From: Actinomycetota bacterium
GTDB taxonomy: Bacteria; Actinomycetota; Actinomycetes; Actinomycetales; Microbacteriaceae
Assembly (NCBI GenBank): GCA_020161315.1
Contig: JAIUOH010000005.1
Span: 40,146 to 104,145 of the forward strand
DNA: 64,000 nucleotides
Direction: 5' to 3'
This document shows, piece after piece, positions 8,337-16,937 of the stretch. A program made the position numbers and the translations under genes. Below the pieces are notes generated by a model. That model worked only from the letters and a program-made list of their open reading frames with translations. It did no database searches and was not told the DNA's origin. The stretch's first letter is position 1. Each line of letters begins with the position of its first letter.

Positions 8337-9664
8337 GGCACGCTCACCTCCAGTGCAGCCGGCCCGCCGAGCGGGCTATCGAGTTTCAGCTGCCCGCCGG
8401 CGGCAAGCACGCGGTTCGAAATGCCGTCAAGGCCCCCACCGGGCTGCACGGTTGCTCCACCAATGCCGTTGTCTTCAACCCTGGCCCAGAGCAGCGCCTG
8501 CGGGGTGCCCGCGTCGCGAAGCCTGACCGTGACACGGCACTCCGCTGCCCGCGAGTGTTTCGCCGCGTTCGTGAGCGCCTCGGCGATCGAGAAGTAGACA
8601 GCAGCCTCCGCGTCGCGAAAGACTCCCTGGCTTTGCCTTAGACTCACCGCACCGTCCATGCGCACGTCGAACAGCACAGGGATGTGGCTGCGACCGGCAA
8701 GCGCTGAAAGGGCTGCGTCGAGGCCACGGTCGTCGAGCACTGAGGCGTGAATTCCGCGAGCCAACTGACGGAGCTCGGTAATCGCTGCCTTCGTCGAGGT
8801 GTGCGCCTCTACGATCAGTGCTTTGGCGGCGGCCGGATCCTCGTCGATCTTCTGGTTCGCGAGGCCCAACGTCATGCCGATCGACACGAGCCGCGGCTGC
8901 ACGCCGTCGTGCAGGTCACGTTCGATACGTGTGCGTTCGACGTCTGCGGCGCGCACTGCCCCCTCGCGCTGCGCGCTCTTCATGCGCGCCTCGGCTGCGA
9001 GCGCACTGCGACTCGAGAAACTCAGCAGCGCTCGAGCGATCACTGCGTGGAGGGCCGCCAGGCCAACTATCGCAGCAAAGGACAGAATAGCCACAAGCAG
9101 GGACCAAAGCGGCGAGGTGAGCCCTTCGAACAGGCCGAGGCCATCGAAGTCGGGCCCGAACAGTCGCATCGAGCCAAGCAGCCCGGCGATCTGTTCGCCA
9201 CCGCTCATAATGGCGAGATTCCATGCTGCGGTGGCCGCGAGTCGAATAACCATCAACCCAAAGAACGAGCCGATCCCGAAGCTCAGCAGCGCGAGCCACA
9301 TGCGACCATCGATGCTCTGCCTTGCAATCGCCCGCGCCCAGCCGCCGAACCCCGGCTGCACCCGGCTGCGCAGTCGCAGTGGAGCAACATCGAGGCCGTA
9401 CAGTCCCCTCGCGCGCTCAAGCTCGAACCAACCCACGCCAAAGAGCATGTAGACGACCGCGACCAGCACCAACAGGCCGAAACCCGCCAACAGCACCAGG
9501 GGAACGCCCGTCGCAATCATGGTGACCAGCACGATCGAGAACACGAGGCCGAAGACTCCGAGCATCGCGAGGTGAGGAACTGTCAGCAGGATACTGCCGA
9601 AGCTGATTCTTGGCCGTGCGGCCCCGATGTTCGCGCCCAATGGGGGTGCGGTATTTGCTGTCAT
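8324..9664 (-). CDS. Sensor histidine kinase (NarL-partner, HisKA_3 type)
   Basis: A 446-residue membrane histidine kinase. The N-terminal half has about four to six hydrophobic segments and resembles the putative-sensor domain of actinobacterial kinases. The dimerisation/phospho-acceptor region has the His in ERTIERDLHDGVQPRLVSIG near residue 255, the HisKA_3 signature. The ATP-binding domain follows, with ALTNAAKHSRA (N box) and VEDNGIGGA (G1 box). It is the first gene of a three-gene operon with the response regulator and the DUF4097-like protein. Confidence 0.92.
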   Translation of the reverse strand: MTANTAPPLGANIGAARPRISFGSILLTVPHLAMLGVFGLVFSIVLVTMIATGVPLVLLAGFGLLVLVAVVYMLFGVGWFELERARGLYGLDVAPLRLRSRVQPGFGGWARAIARQSIDGRMWLALLSFGIGSFFGLMVIRLAATAAWNLAIMSGGEQIAGLLGSMRLFGPDFDGLGLFEGLTSPLWSLLVAILSFAAIVGLAALHAVIARALLSFSSRSALAAEARMKSAQREGAVRAADVERTRIERDLHDGVQPRLVSIGMTLGLANQKIDEDPAAAKALIVEAHTSTKAAITELRQLARGIHASVLDDRGLDAALSALAGRSHIPVLFDVRMDGAVSLRQSQGVFRDAEAAVYFSIAEALTNAAKHSRAAECRVTVRLRDAGTPQALLWARVEDNGIGGATVQPGGGLDGISNRVLAAGGQLKLDSPLGGPAALEVSVPCAS

Positions 9665-9781
9665 GGTTCAACCGTAGGGCGACGCCTGTCTCGCACACAC
9701 CGAGACAGCCCGAGAGCGCCGTTCGGGTTATCCCGAAATTCCCCGGTGCCGCCAAGACTGCTGGGTTAAACTCGCTGCACT

Positions 9782-10339
9782 GTGTTCACTTCCGCTTCCG
9801 CTTCTCCACTGCCGTCGACCACCAGCCCCAACCGGTGGCTCCGCGCGCGGCAGGCGGGAGCAGCGATCGCTGCGGTCGGGTTCTTCGGAGCCGTCGCCGC
9901 CGCCCCACTCTCGATGTCGAGCGCATTTGGCATAACCCCGTCGCACAGTGCGCAGTTCGGTGCCGCTACGCAGCGCTTCGCTTCGTCGTATGCTGCCGAG
10001 CCTGCGATCGACTTGAGCGTTTCAGAAGCAGAGGATCTCGCCGCAGGCGGCACCCCTGTTGGCGCACTCTTCACGCTCGAAGACTTCATGTTTCGCGGTG
10101 CGATCAACTGGGGTGGCTATAAGTTCACCTACTACAGCCAGCAGGTGCTGCCCGGCGAGGGGCTCGCGGTGCCAGGGCGGCACGTGAACCCCGCAGGCTA
10201 TGTTGCCGACGCCGACGGTTTTATTGTGCTCGCGGGCTCTGCCCCGAAGGGCACCGTTTTCGAGACGCCCTTTGGCTATCAGGGCAAGATCTACGATCGC
10301 GGCACGGTGGGCAATCACCTAGACGTCTACATTCGCTAG
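9782..10339 (+). CDS. Secreted protein with a 3D/double-psi beta-barrel-like C-terminus
   Basis: A 185-residue exported protein. The N-terminus has a basic patch (RWLRARQ) and a hydrophobic stretch (AGAAIAAVGFFGAVAAAPLSM), a likely signal peptide. The C-terminal part contains YYSQQVLPGEG, VADADGFIVLAGS, GTVFETPFGYQGKIYDRGT and NHLDVYIR. This arrangement resembles the double-psi beta-barrel of 3D-domain cell-wall enzymes, including the GT...G..YDRG...DVY pattern. No cysteine pairs or extra domains are seen. The fold is inferred by pattern only; the gene stands alone upstream of tRNA-Pro. GTG at 9782 is assumed as start. Confidence 0.6.
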   Translation: MFTSASASPLPSTTSPNRWLRARQAGAAIAAVGFFGAVAAAPLSMSSAFGITPSHSAQFGAATQRFASSYAAEPAIDLSVSEAEDLAAGGTPVGALFTLEDFMFRGAINWGGYKFTYYSQQVLPGEGLAVPGRHVNPAGYVADADGFIVLAGSAPKGTVFETPFGYQGKIYDRGTVGNHLDVYIR

Positions 10340-10577
10340 CATGGGGCGCCGGCGCGCCGCACGCTCACTCATATCCCTGCCGTGCCTTATCTTCCCGATC
10401 CCTACCCCACGTTTTTTCCCCTTAACCTCCTCGTGTTGCTCTCAAATGTGACACCCCACGCGCTCCGGTGGCTCTTTTGTGGGCACACGGCGCAGGTTCA
10501 CGCCCGAGGCCGAATTCGCAGAATCGCCGCGTAACCAGATAGAGTGGTCGTTGCGCTTCGGCTCAGGTCTGGCGCAT

Positions 10578-10651
10578 CGGGATGTGGCGCAGCTTGGTAG
10601 CGCACGTCGTTCGGGACGACGGGGTCGCAGGTTCAAATCCTGTCATCCCGA
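10578..10651 (+). tRNA. tRNA-Pro(CGG)
   Basis: A complete cloverleaf can be drawn. The acceptor stem is CGGGATG/CATCCCG with discriminator A at 10651, the D-arm is GCGC...GCGC, and the anticodon stem CGTCG/CGACG encloses loop TTCGGGA with anticodon CGG at 10612-10614. The T-arm has the GTTCAAATCC loop region. CCA is not encoded. Confidence 0.95.
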
Positions 10652-10657
10652 CAGAAC

Positions 10658-10704
10658 GCCCCGGAGCATCGTTGAAAAATCAACGGAGTTCCGGGGCTTC
10701 TTTG
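10658..10704 (+). terminator. Rho-independent terminator after tRNA-Pro
   Basis: Inverted repeat GCCCCGGA (10658-10665) and TCCGGGGC (10690-10697) with an inner CGTTG/CAACG stem is followed by TTCTTT. It ends the tRNA transcript and overlaps the 3' end of the convergent DUF4386 gene. Confidence 0.7.
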
Positions 10705-11336
10705 GTTTCGGCGAAGCCCCGCAACAGCAACCATGCCCCTACGCTGAACTCCCAGAGCGCAATTGGCAACGCGGCAAGACCCGCAAGCGGCGACACCTGA
10801 TCGTTCACGCCGAAGAGCGTGCCGACCGCAGAACACAGCAATAGCGGAGCGCCAATAAGCCCAACAATTGGAATGATGCGTGGCACCAACCGCGAGCGCA
10901 ACAGCAGTGTGCCAAATAGCAGCGCATTCACCGCAGGCAACAACCCCGGACCCACCAGAAACGCCCAGTCGTGCAGCGCGACGAGCGCCACGTCGACAGC
11001 CCGGGCCCCTTCTAAGTGGTGGGTGCCACGCAAGGTTCCAAGCGACAGCAGTGCAATGACTCCGAGCAACACGGCGACCGCTTCAACGGTGCGCGACACC
11101 ACGAAGCCCAGCGCAAGCACGGGGTTGTGACGCCGCCCCACAGCATAGAACGCCACGGCGGTGCCAAGACACGCTGCTGCCAGTACGAGTTCGAGCAGCA
11201 CCGCCCAGTAGAGCTCTGCCCCGACGCCTGCTCCGTCCAGAAACGAGCGCTTCAACACAAGAGCCGGTATCGAGGTCACAAAGGTCAGCAAGTAAAGCCC
11301 GCCGACGATCGCGGCTATTTTGCGTCGTGAATTCAT
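10680..11336 (-). CDS. DUF4386 family membrane protein
   Basis: A 218-residue integral membrane protein with about six hydrophobic segments. It starts with MNSRRKIAAIVGGLYLLTFV, typical of the DUF4386 family, whose function is unknown. Further family-like features are a polar SRTVEA segment near residue 85 and LVGPGLLPAVNALLFG near 150. It is divergent from a TetR-family regulator; the short intergenic region holds duplicated candidate operators, so it is probably the regulator's target. Confidence 0.8.
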   Translation of the reverse strand: MNSRRKIAAIVGGLYLLTFVTSIPALVLKRSFLDGAGVGAELYWAVLLELVLAAACLGTAVAFYAVGRRHNPVLALGFVVSRTVEAVAVLLGVIALLSLGTLRGTHHLEGARAVDVALVALHDWAFLVGPGLLPAVNALLFGTLLLRSRLVPRIIPIVGLIGAPLLLCSAVGTLFGVNDQVSPLAGLAALPIALWEFSVGAWLLLRGFAETKEAPELR

Positions 11337-11350
11337 GTTTGCTCCCCGAG

Positions 11351-11397
11351 GTATACGCTGTACACCAAGTATGATAGGCGTACCGCGTACACCAAGT
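11351..11397. promoter_or_regulatory. Duplicated candidate TetR operator in divergent region
   Basis: An 11-bp direct repeat GTACACCAAGT occurs at 11360-11370 and 11387-11397, 27 bp apart. Each copy is preceded by a GTATACGC/GCGTACCGC half, giving two partly symmetric GTAnnC-rich units. They lie between the divergent DUF4386 gene and the TetR-family regulator, a usual place for an autoregulating repressor to bind. Confidence 0.5.
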
Positions 11398-11409
11398 CAA
11401 GGGTCAGTG

Positions 11410-12102
11410 ATGCCGCAGCAAGACACCCCTCCTCGCCGCAGACTCAGCCGTGCCCTAGTTGCGCGCGAGGCCATCACACTCGCCGACCAAGACGGGCTGG
11501 GTGCGCTGAGCATGCGCTCGCTCGCAACCAGACTCGGAGTGGTGCCAATGGCCCTCTACAAGCACGTCGCCGACAAGAGCGACTTGATCGATCGCATGGT
11601 CGACGTGATCGTTGAGAGCTACTCCGAACCCAAACACTCAGCAGGTTGGCGGCAGAAGGTGCGCGCACGGGCGCTGAGCGCACGCGAAGCGATCCTCGCC
11701 CACCCCTGGCTCGGGCAGGCAATTGACACTCGAACCAAACGCAGCGAAACGGTGCTCGCGCACATGAACGCAGTGGCCGGCGACTTTATTGAGGGCGGCG
11801 TTTCCCCCGATCTAACCCACTACGCAATGCACACCCTCGGCAATCGCATTTGGGGGTACAGCCCAGAAGCATTCGCAGATGTAGACGCACCAACTGCGGC
11901 AGACGCGCACACACCAGAGATATATGCGTACATGAGCAATCGGTTTCCCTACGTCGTCGCTATCGCAATGGATGCGGCCTCACGCAGTCCATCTCACTCG
12001 TGCGAACAGCAATCGGAGTTTGAGTTCACGCTTGATCTCATACTTGAGGCTGTCGAGCGACTTCACCTGGCCAACTGGGTGTCCCGGCCAATCGAGGCCT
12101 GA
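11410..12102 (+). CDS. TetR/AcrR-family transcriptional regulator
   Basis: A 230-residue regulator. Residues about 15-70 form the TetR helix-turn-helix (LVAREAITLADQDGLGALSM, RSLATRLGVVPMALYKHV). The C-terminal half resembles the tetracycline-repressor-like C-terminal domain. I chose the ATG at 11410; an open frame reaches back to 11320, but that would cover the operator-like repeats. It is divergent from the DUF4386 membrane protein and probably represses it and itself. The ligand is unknown. Confidence 0.85.
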   Translation: MPQQDTPPRRRLSRALVAREAITLADQDGLGALSMRSLATRLGVVPMALYKHVADKSDLIDRMVDVIVESYSEPKHSAGWRQKVRARALSAREAILAHPWLGQAIDTRTKRSETVLAHMNAVAGDFIEGGVSPDLTHYAMHTLGNRIWGYSPEAFADVDAPTAADAHTPEIYAYMSNRFPYVVAIAMDAASRSPSHSCEQQSEFEFTLDLILEAVERLHLANWVSRPIEA

Positions 12103-12274
12103 CCTGCTGGCTGAGTGTTCCCTGAAATACGGCAAAGAATGCACACGTAAACAACGAATCGCCTGACGACTTGACGCGTCACACTGACACCCGGCTAGGC
12201 TGGATGGGTATCGCGTTCGTTCACCGTGCTCGAATTCGCAGACGCCTAGGCAGCCTAAAGGAAGAGGGAAACAC

Positions 12275-13546
12275 GTGTCAGCTCGATCCTTTTCGCGCAA
12301 TAAGCGAGCGCGCTTGCTGGGCGCAACCCTGCTTGCCGCAACAGCCGTCGGCCTGATCGGTGCCCCACTGATCACCCCGAGCAATGCGTTTGCGGTCGAT
12401 GCAAGCCTGCCCACGTGGCAAGACGTTGAGAACGCGAAGCAGAACGAAGCATCGGCTGCAGCCAAGATCAAAGAGATCGAAGGCTTGCTCGTGCTCGTGG
12501 CGCAAGAGGTCGAGACAACACGTCAAGAACGCGACGCCGCGATCGCGGCCCTCAAGATCGCTGAAGACGACATGCTCAAAGCGCAAGAGCGTCTCGATGA
12601 GCTCAATGTGAAGGTCGCCGAAAGCTCAGAAGAGGCCGACACCGCAGCCAAAGAGGCCGCATCGATCGTCGGCCTGATGTATCGCTCTGGCGGCATCGAT
12701 CGCAGCACTGAGATGTTTCTCGAAAGCGATGCGACAACCTCAGACCAGTTGCTCGAGCGCCTCGCTTCAATGTCAAAGGCAACCGAACGCAACTCAAAGA
12801 TTGCCGACGAGGCGACACGGGCGAAGAACGATGCCCAGTCGCTTGGCGCGCAGGCTGATGTGGTTTCGAAGGAGCGCGAGCGGCTCGAGCAAGAGGCTCA
12901 GACCCGCCAGCAGAAGGCTGCCGAGCTTGCGACTGCCGCCGCAAACAAGCAGGCCGAGCAAGAGAAGCAAAAAGCCACACTCGATATGCAGCTCGCAGCA
13001 CTCAAAGACACCACGACTCAAACGGTCGCCGGCTACCAGGAGCGCCTGAACCAAGAGGCTGCCGAAGAAGCAGAGCGCCGCAGGATTGAAGAAGAGAACC
13101 GCAACAACGGCGGTGGCGGCGGAACCGGCGGCGGCGGAACCCCCGGTGGCTCTGGCTCTGGCTGGGGCATGCCGATTACGAGCTACTGGGTCTCAGAGGA
13201 GTTCGGCGGTAGCCGCAGCCACGGTGGCACCGACTTCGCCGCAAGCATGTGGACCCCGATCTACGCTGCAGCGGCTGGCCAAGTGATCGCTTGCTACGAG
13301 TTCAGCAACTACGGCAATACCGTCGACATTTTGCACTCCGATGGCTCGCGCACGCGCTACGCGCACCAGCCTTACGGCGGTCTTACGGTGAACTGTGGCG
13401 ACTGGGTTTCGCAGGGGCAGAGGATCGGCAGCGTCGGCAGCACGGGTTGGTCTACCGGCCCACACCTGCACTTCGAGACCTGGCCTACTCTGGGCTACCG
13501 CGTGAACCCTCGTTACTTCATGGCCGACCGCGGAGTGTGGTTCTAG
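12275..13546 (+). CDS. Secreted coiled-coil M23 peptidase (peptidoglycan hydrolase activator type)
   Basis: A 423-residue exported protein. It starts at a GTG with GAAGAGGGA upstream and has a signal peptide (RARLLGATLLAATAVGLIGA). Residues about 45-270 are a long coiled coil rich in Glu, Lys, Ala and Gln, with the RSGGIDRSTEMFLESDATTS region typical of actinobacterial NlpC/M23 partners. A Gly-rich linker (about 280-300) leads to an M23/LytM domain: HGGTDFA (zinc ligands His and Asp), RYAHQPYGG and GPHLHFE (HxH). It probably cleaves cell-wall peptides during growth or division. Confidence 0.9.
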   Translation: MSARSFSRNKRARLLGATLLAATAVGLIGAPLITPSNAFAVDASLPTWQDVENAKQNEASAAAKIKEIEGLLVLVAQEVETTRQERDAAIAALKIAEDDMLKAQERLDELNVKVAESSEEADTAAKEAASIVGLMYRSGGIDRSTEMFLESDATTSDQLLERLASMSKATERNSKIADEATRAKNDAQSLGAQADVVSKERERLEQEAQTRQQKAAELATAAANKQAEQEKQKATLDMQLAALKDTTTQTVAGYQERLNQEAAEEAERRRIEEENRNNGGGGGTGGGGTPGGSGSGWGMPITSYWVSEEFGGSRSHGGTDFAASMWTPIYAAAAGQVIACYEFSNYGNTVDILHSDGSRTRYAHQPYGGLTVNCGDWVSQGQRIGSVGSTGWSTGPHLHFETWPTLGYRVNPRYFMADRGVWF

Positions 13547-13625
13547 GCACACTGCCTAACACTTAGCAGCATCGGAGTTCAGATCGCCGCGAGGTACCGT
13601 CGAGTCCCACTGCTACGGTGAGAGC

Positions 13626-14123
13626 ATGCCCGATAGCGCCGCACTCACCCCCGCAGACCTGCGCTACTTGCGTCGCTGCGTCGAGCTCGCACGTGAGGCG
13701 CTCGAAGACGACGATGAGCCCTTCGGTGCGCTTCTGGTCGATGCGCACGGCAGCATTCTTTTCGAGGATCGCAACCGCGTGAAGGGCGGCAACCACACGA
13801 GGCATCCAGAGTTTGAGATCGCCCGCTGGGCAGCCGCACACCTCACGCCCGAGCAGCGCGCCACCGCAACCGTCTACACCTCTGGTGAGCACTGCCCCAT
13901 GTGCGCGGCCGCCCACGGCTGGGTGGGGCTCGGCGACATTGTCTACGCGTCGAGCAGCGAGCAGCTCGTCACCTGGTATTCAGAGTGGGATCAGCCGGCA
14001 GCGCCAGTCGCCGCGCTTCCCGTCGCGACGGTAGTGCCCGGTGCCACCACACGGGGCCCATCTCCCGAACTTGCGGGTGAGGTGCGGGCGCTCCACGCTC
14101 GCATGCTCGGCCGCACCGACTAA
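13626..14123 (+). CDS. Cytidine/deoxycytidylate-type nucleoside deaminase
   Basis: A 165-residue zinc deaminase of the CDA superfamily, close to guanine/cytosine deaminase-like proteins. The zinc site is complete: HPEFEIA (His and catalytic Glu; P between) near residues 58-64 and SGEHCPMCAAA (two Cys ligands) near residues 88-98. It starts LRRCVELAREALEDDDEPFGA, the usual N-terminal helix and strand of the family. There is no signal peptide. The substrate cannot be told from sequence alone. It is convergent with the DUF885 gene. Confidence 0.85.
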   Translation: MPDSAALTPADLRYLRRCVELAREALEDDDEPFGALLVDAHGSILFEDRNRVKGGNHTRHPEFEIARWAAAHLTPEQRATATVYTSGEHCPMCAAAHGWVGLGDIVYASSSEQLVTWYSEWDQPAAPVAALPVATVVPGATTRGPSPELAGEVRALHARMLGRTD

Positions 14124-14145
14124 CCGCGACGGCTAATCGCCTCGT

Positions 14146-15858
14146 CTAGCCTCCGAGCTCACCGCGCAGCGCGTGCTGCAGGGTGTCGAGGCGAACCACG
14201 CCGAGGTCGAGCGCGCGGCGGTGGAAGTCGCGAATATCGAACTCGCCTCCCGCAGCGGTCGCCGCAGCCGAGGCCTCGTCTCGCAGCTGCTCCCAGATGC
14301 GCTGCCCAATCTTGTACGACGGGGCCTGACCCGCCCAGCCGAGATAGCGGTTCACCTCGAAACGCACGAATCCCTCGTTCATGTTGACGTTCTCGCGCAT
14401 GAACTCGAGTGCGTAATCACCGCTCCAGACAGCCTCGCCGTCGGGGCGAACCTTGCCGAGGTGCACGCCAATATCGAGCACCACGCGCGCCGCACGCATG
14501 CGCTGACCGTCGAGCATGCCGAGACGGTCGGCAGGATCGTCAAGGTAGCCGAGCTGTTCCATGAGCCGTTCGGCGTAGAGCGCCCAGCCCTCTGCCTGGC
14601 CTGAGGTGCCGGCGAGCTGGCGGCGCCACTCGTTCAGTGAGCCGCGGTTCACCGCCGCCGTCGCAATCTGCAGGTGGTGGCCGGGCACGCCCTCGTGGTA
14701 CACCGTGGTGAGCTCGCGCCAGGTATCAAACTCGGTAACGCCCTCGGGCACCGACCACCACATGCGGCCTGGGCGCGTCAGGTCGTCGCTCGGGCCTGTG
14801 TAGTAGATGCCGCCCTCTTGTGTCGGGGCGATCATGCACTCGAGCGTGCGAATCTGTTCGGGAATATCGAACTGGCTATTGCCCAGCTCTTCGACGGCGC
14901 GATCGCTCGTCTCCTGCATCCAACGCTTCAGCGTATCGGTGCCGTGCAGCTTACGCGCGGGGTCTGCCTCGAGTTTTGCGATCGCCTCGGCAACGATGCC
15001 GGGGTGCGGGGCGCTGCCCGTGATCTCGGCCGCGATCCGCTGCTGCTCTTCGACCATGCGAGCGAGCTCTTCAAGGCCCCACTCGTAGGTTTCGTCGAGA
15101 TCGACCTTGAGGCCAAGAAATTCTTCTGAAGCGAGCTCGTAGCGATCGCGCCCGAATGCGTCGGCCTGTGCGGCGCGTGGCGCGAGATCCTTTTCGAGAA
15201 ACTCAGCAAGCTCGCCGTAAGCTTTCGATGCTGCTTTCGCCGCCTCTGTGAGTTCGCCACGCAGCGAATCTGGCAGATTCAGCTCGCTGTCAGCGGCTTC
15301 AGCGGCGAGGTCGCCGAAGAAGCCCGTCGAGCCACCGCCCGCAACGCGGAGCGACTGCGCGGCAACCTCACGCACCTGGCGAATCGCAGGCGCAAGCCCG
15401 CGCGAAGCACCCTCAGCAAGCGAAGCGCGGTAGCCCTCGAGCGACGCGCCTACAGCGCGCATACGTTCGGCGACGGCCTGCCAATCTCCCTCAGTCTCGC
15501 GGGGCATCAGGTCGAAGTTGTCGCGCACACTCTGCGGCGGCGACTCGATCACGTTGAGGTTTCGCAGTGACTCGCCCGCTTCGTGACGCGCGAGCGAAAG
15601 ACGCAGGCCTGCGGCGAGGTCGGTCTTCGTGACCCGGTCAACGTCATCTACGGGCACCGATCGGTCGAGCTGCTGTAGCGTCGCGCGCTGCGCGTCGGCG
15701 AGGGCTTCTGCCCCGGCAGGCGAGTAGTCGGGCAGGCGCCCGTTCGACTCGGCGCGGCCGAGGTAGGTGCCTGTGGTGGGGTCGTGCTCGACCAGGGTGT
15801 CGACCCACGCCTCTGCGATGCGGTCGATCTCGGTTTGGGGGCGGGCTTCGATGCTCAT
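14146..15858 (-). CDS. DUF885 family protein, putative zinc peptidase
   Basis: A 570-residue cytosolic protein of the DUF885 family. The metal-binding motif HEGVPGHHLQ (HExxxHH-like) lies near residues 388-397, and WALYAERLMEQLGYLDDP with a further Glu follows, as in gluzincin-type peptidases. The family is regarded as peptidase-like but substrates are poorly known. Length is usual. The ATG at 15858 lies upstream of a large inverted repeat in the divergent region with the HAD gene. Confidence 0.85.
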   Translation of the reverse strand: MSIEARPQTEIDRIAEAWVDTLVEHDPTTGTYLGRAESNGRLPDYSPAGAEALADAQRATLQQLDRSVPVDDVDRVTKTDLAAGLRLSLARHEAGESLRNLNVIESPPQSVRDNFDLMPRETEGDWQAVAERMRAVGASLEGYRASLAEGASRGLAPAIRQVREVAAQSLRVAGGGSTGFFGDLAAEAADSELNLPDSLRGELTEAAKAASKAYGELAEFLEKDLAPRAAQADAFGRDRYELASEEFLGLKVDLDETYEWGLEELARMVEEQQRIAAEITGSAPHPGIVAEAIAKLEADPARKLHGTDTLKRWMQETSDRAVEELGNSQFDIPEQIRTLECMIAPTQEGGIYYTGPSDDLTRPGRMWWSVPEGVTEFDTWRELTTVYHEGVPGHHLQIATAAVNRGSLNEWRRQLAGTSGQAEGWALYAERLMEQLGYLDDPADRLGMLDGQRMRAARVVLDIGVHLGKVRPDGEAVWSGDYALEFMRENVNMNEGFVRFEVNRYLGWAGQAPSYKIGQRIWEQLRDEASAAATAAGGEFDIRDFHRRALDLGVVRLDTLQHALRGELGG

Positions 15859-15913
15859 GGTTCTAGCCTATTGCCGCATATCGACCTTTGCTCCGCCCCG
15901 CGCACCCTCACCC

Positions 15914-15987
15914 AACTCGGTGCCGTTTACCGAACTCGGCCCTCTTTTTCGTGAAACGGCACCGAGTTCGGTAAACGGCACCGAGTT
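15914..15987. repeat. Long perfect inverted repeat with nested repeat (15.9 kb)
   Basis: Two 26-bp perfect arms (15914-15939 and 15962-15987) are separated by 22 bases. The arm itself contains CGGTGCCGTTTACCGAACTCGG, and the right half is a second palindrome (GTGAAAC ... GTTTCAC), so the unit is nested. It lies between divergently transcribed genes and so cannot be an ordinary terminator for either. Confidence 0.8.
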
Positions 15988-16031
15988 TCACGCTGAGGCA
16001 GGCCCGGCCGACGAACACTACGATTGAGACC

Positions 16032-16802
16032 ATGCCTATTCCGTCTCTCGTCGCGTTCGATCTCGATGACACCCTCGCCCCCTCGAAATCAGCCGTCGAC
16101 CCCCGCATGCTCGATGTGTTTGCACGACTGCTCGACCGCACAACCGTCGCGGTCATCTCTGGCGGCAACTTTGAGCAGTTCGAGGCACAGCTCGTCACCC
16201 GTCTCGAAGAGTTTGGTGCGTCGGGCGGAGTCACCGAGACGATGCTTGAGCGCCTGCACCTGCTGCCCACCTGCGGCACCCGCTACGAGCGTCGCGAGGG
16301 CGGGGCATGGCACACCGTCTACCAAGAAAACCTCGAGCCCGCCCAGCGCGACGCGGCCTTCGCGGCCCTTCGCGAAGAGGCCGAACGCCTCGGGCTTTGG
16401 GAGAGCGAGACCTGGGGTGAGATTCTCGAAGATCGCGGCTCGCAGGTCACCTTTTCTGCGCTCGGCCAACGCGCGCCTGTTGATGCGAAACACGCGTGGG
16501 ATCGCGACGGCGCCAAGAAAAACGCCCTCCGTGCCGCGGTCGCCGAGCGGCTGCCCGACCTCGAGGTGCGCAGCGGTGGTTCGACCTCGGTCGACATCAC
16601 CCGCCGCGGCATCGACAAGGCCTACGGTATGCGTAAGCTCGCCGAGCTCACGGGCATTTCACTCGACGGCATGCTCTTCGTCGGTGACCGCCTCGACCCC
16701 GACGGCAACGATTACCCTGTCAAGGCGATGGGCGTGGCCTGCATCGCAGTGGCCGGGTGGGAGCACACGGTCGAGGTGCTCGAGGGCTTACTCGCCGAGT
16801 AG
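16032..16802 (+). CDS. HAD-superfamily (IIB) hydrolase, sugar-phosphatase/phosphomannomutase-like
   Basis: A 256-residue cytosolic HAD phosphatase. Motif I is VAFDLDDTLAPSK (nucleophile and acid Asp near residues 9-11), motif II VAVISGGN, and motifs III/IV are K (DKAYGM) and VGDRLDPDGNDYPV near residues 217-230. The cap insertion between motifs II and III is of type IIB, as in Cof-like and phosphomannomutase-like enzymes. The substrate is probably a sugar phosphate. It is divergent from DUF885 and convergent with the nucleoside ABC operon. Confidence 0.88.
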   Translation: MPIPSLVAFDLDDTLAPSKSAVDPRMLDVFARLLDRTTVAVISGGNFEQFEAQLVTRLEEFGASGGVTETMLERLHLLPTCGTRYERREGGAWHTVYQENLEPAQRDAAFAALREEAERLGLWESETWGEILEDRGSQVTFSALGQRAPVDAKHAWDRDGAKKNALRAAVAERLPDLEVRSGGSTSVDITRRGIDKAYGMRKLAELTGISLDGMLFVGDRLDPDGNDYPVKAMGVACIAVAGWEHTVEVLEGLLAE

Positions 16803-16836
16803 TTCGCGCGGCCACAGACTGCCTCCCGTCAACAAA

Positions 16837-16885
16837 GGGGCACTTGATGTTGCCTACGCTGGATTCAGGCAACATCAAGTGCCCC
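16837..16885. repeat. Perfect 19-bp-arm inverted repeat between convergent genes
   Basis: Arms GGGGCACTTGATGTTGCCT (16837-16855) and its complement (16867-16885) with an 11-base loop. It lies between the HAD gene and the end of the ABC permease operon, so it could be a bidirectional terminator, but no T-run follows in either direction. Confidence 0.75.
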
Positions 16886-16937
16886 TGTGCTTGAGCTTTG
16901 AAGGGCGCGGGATCGCCGGCCCCCAGCAGGCGGCCCC

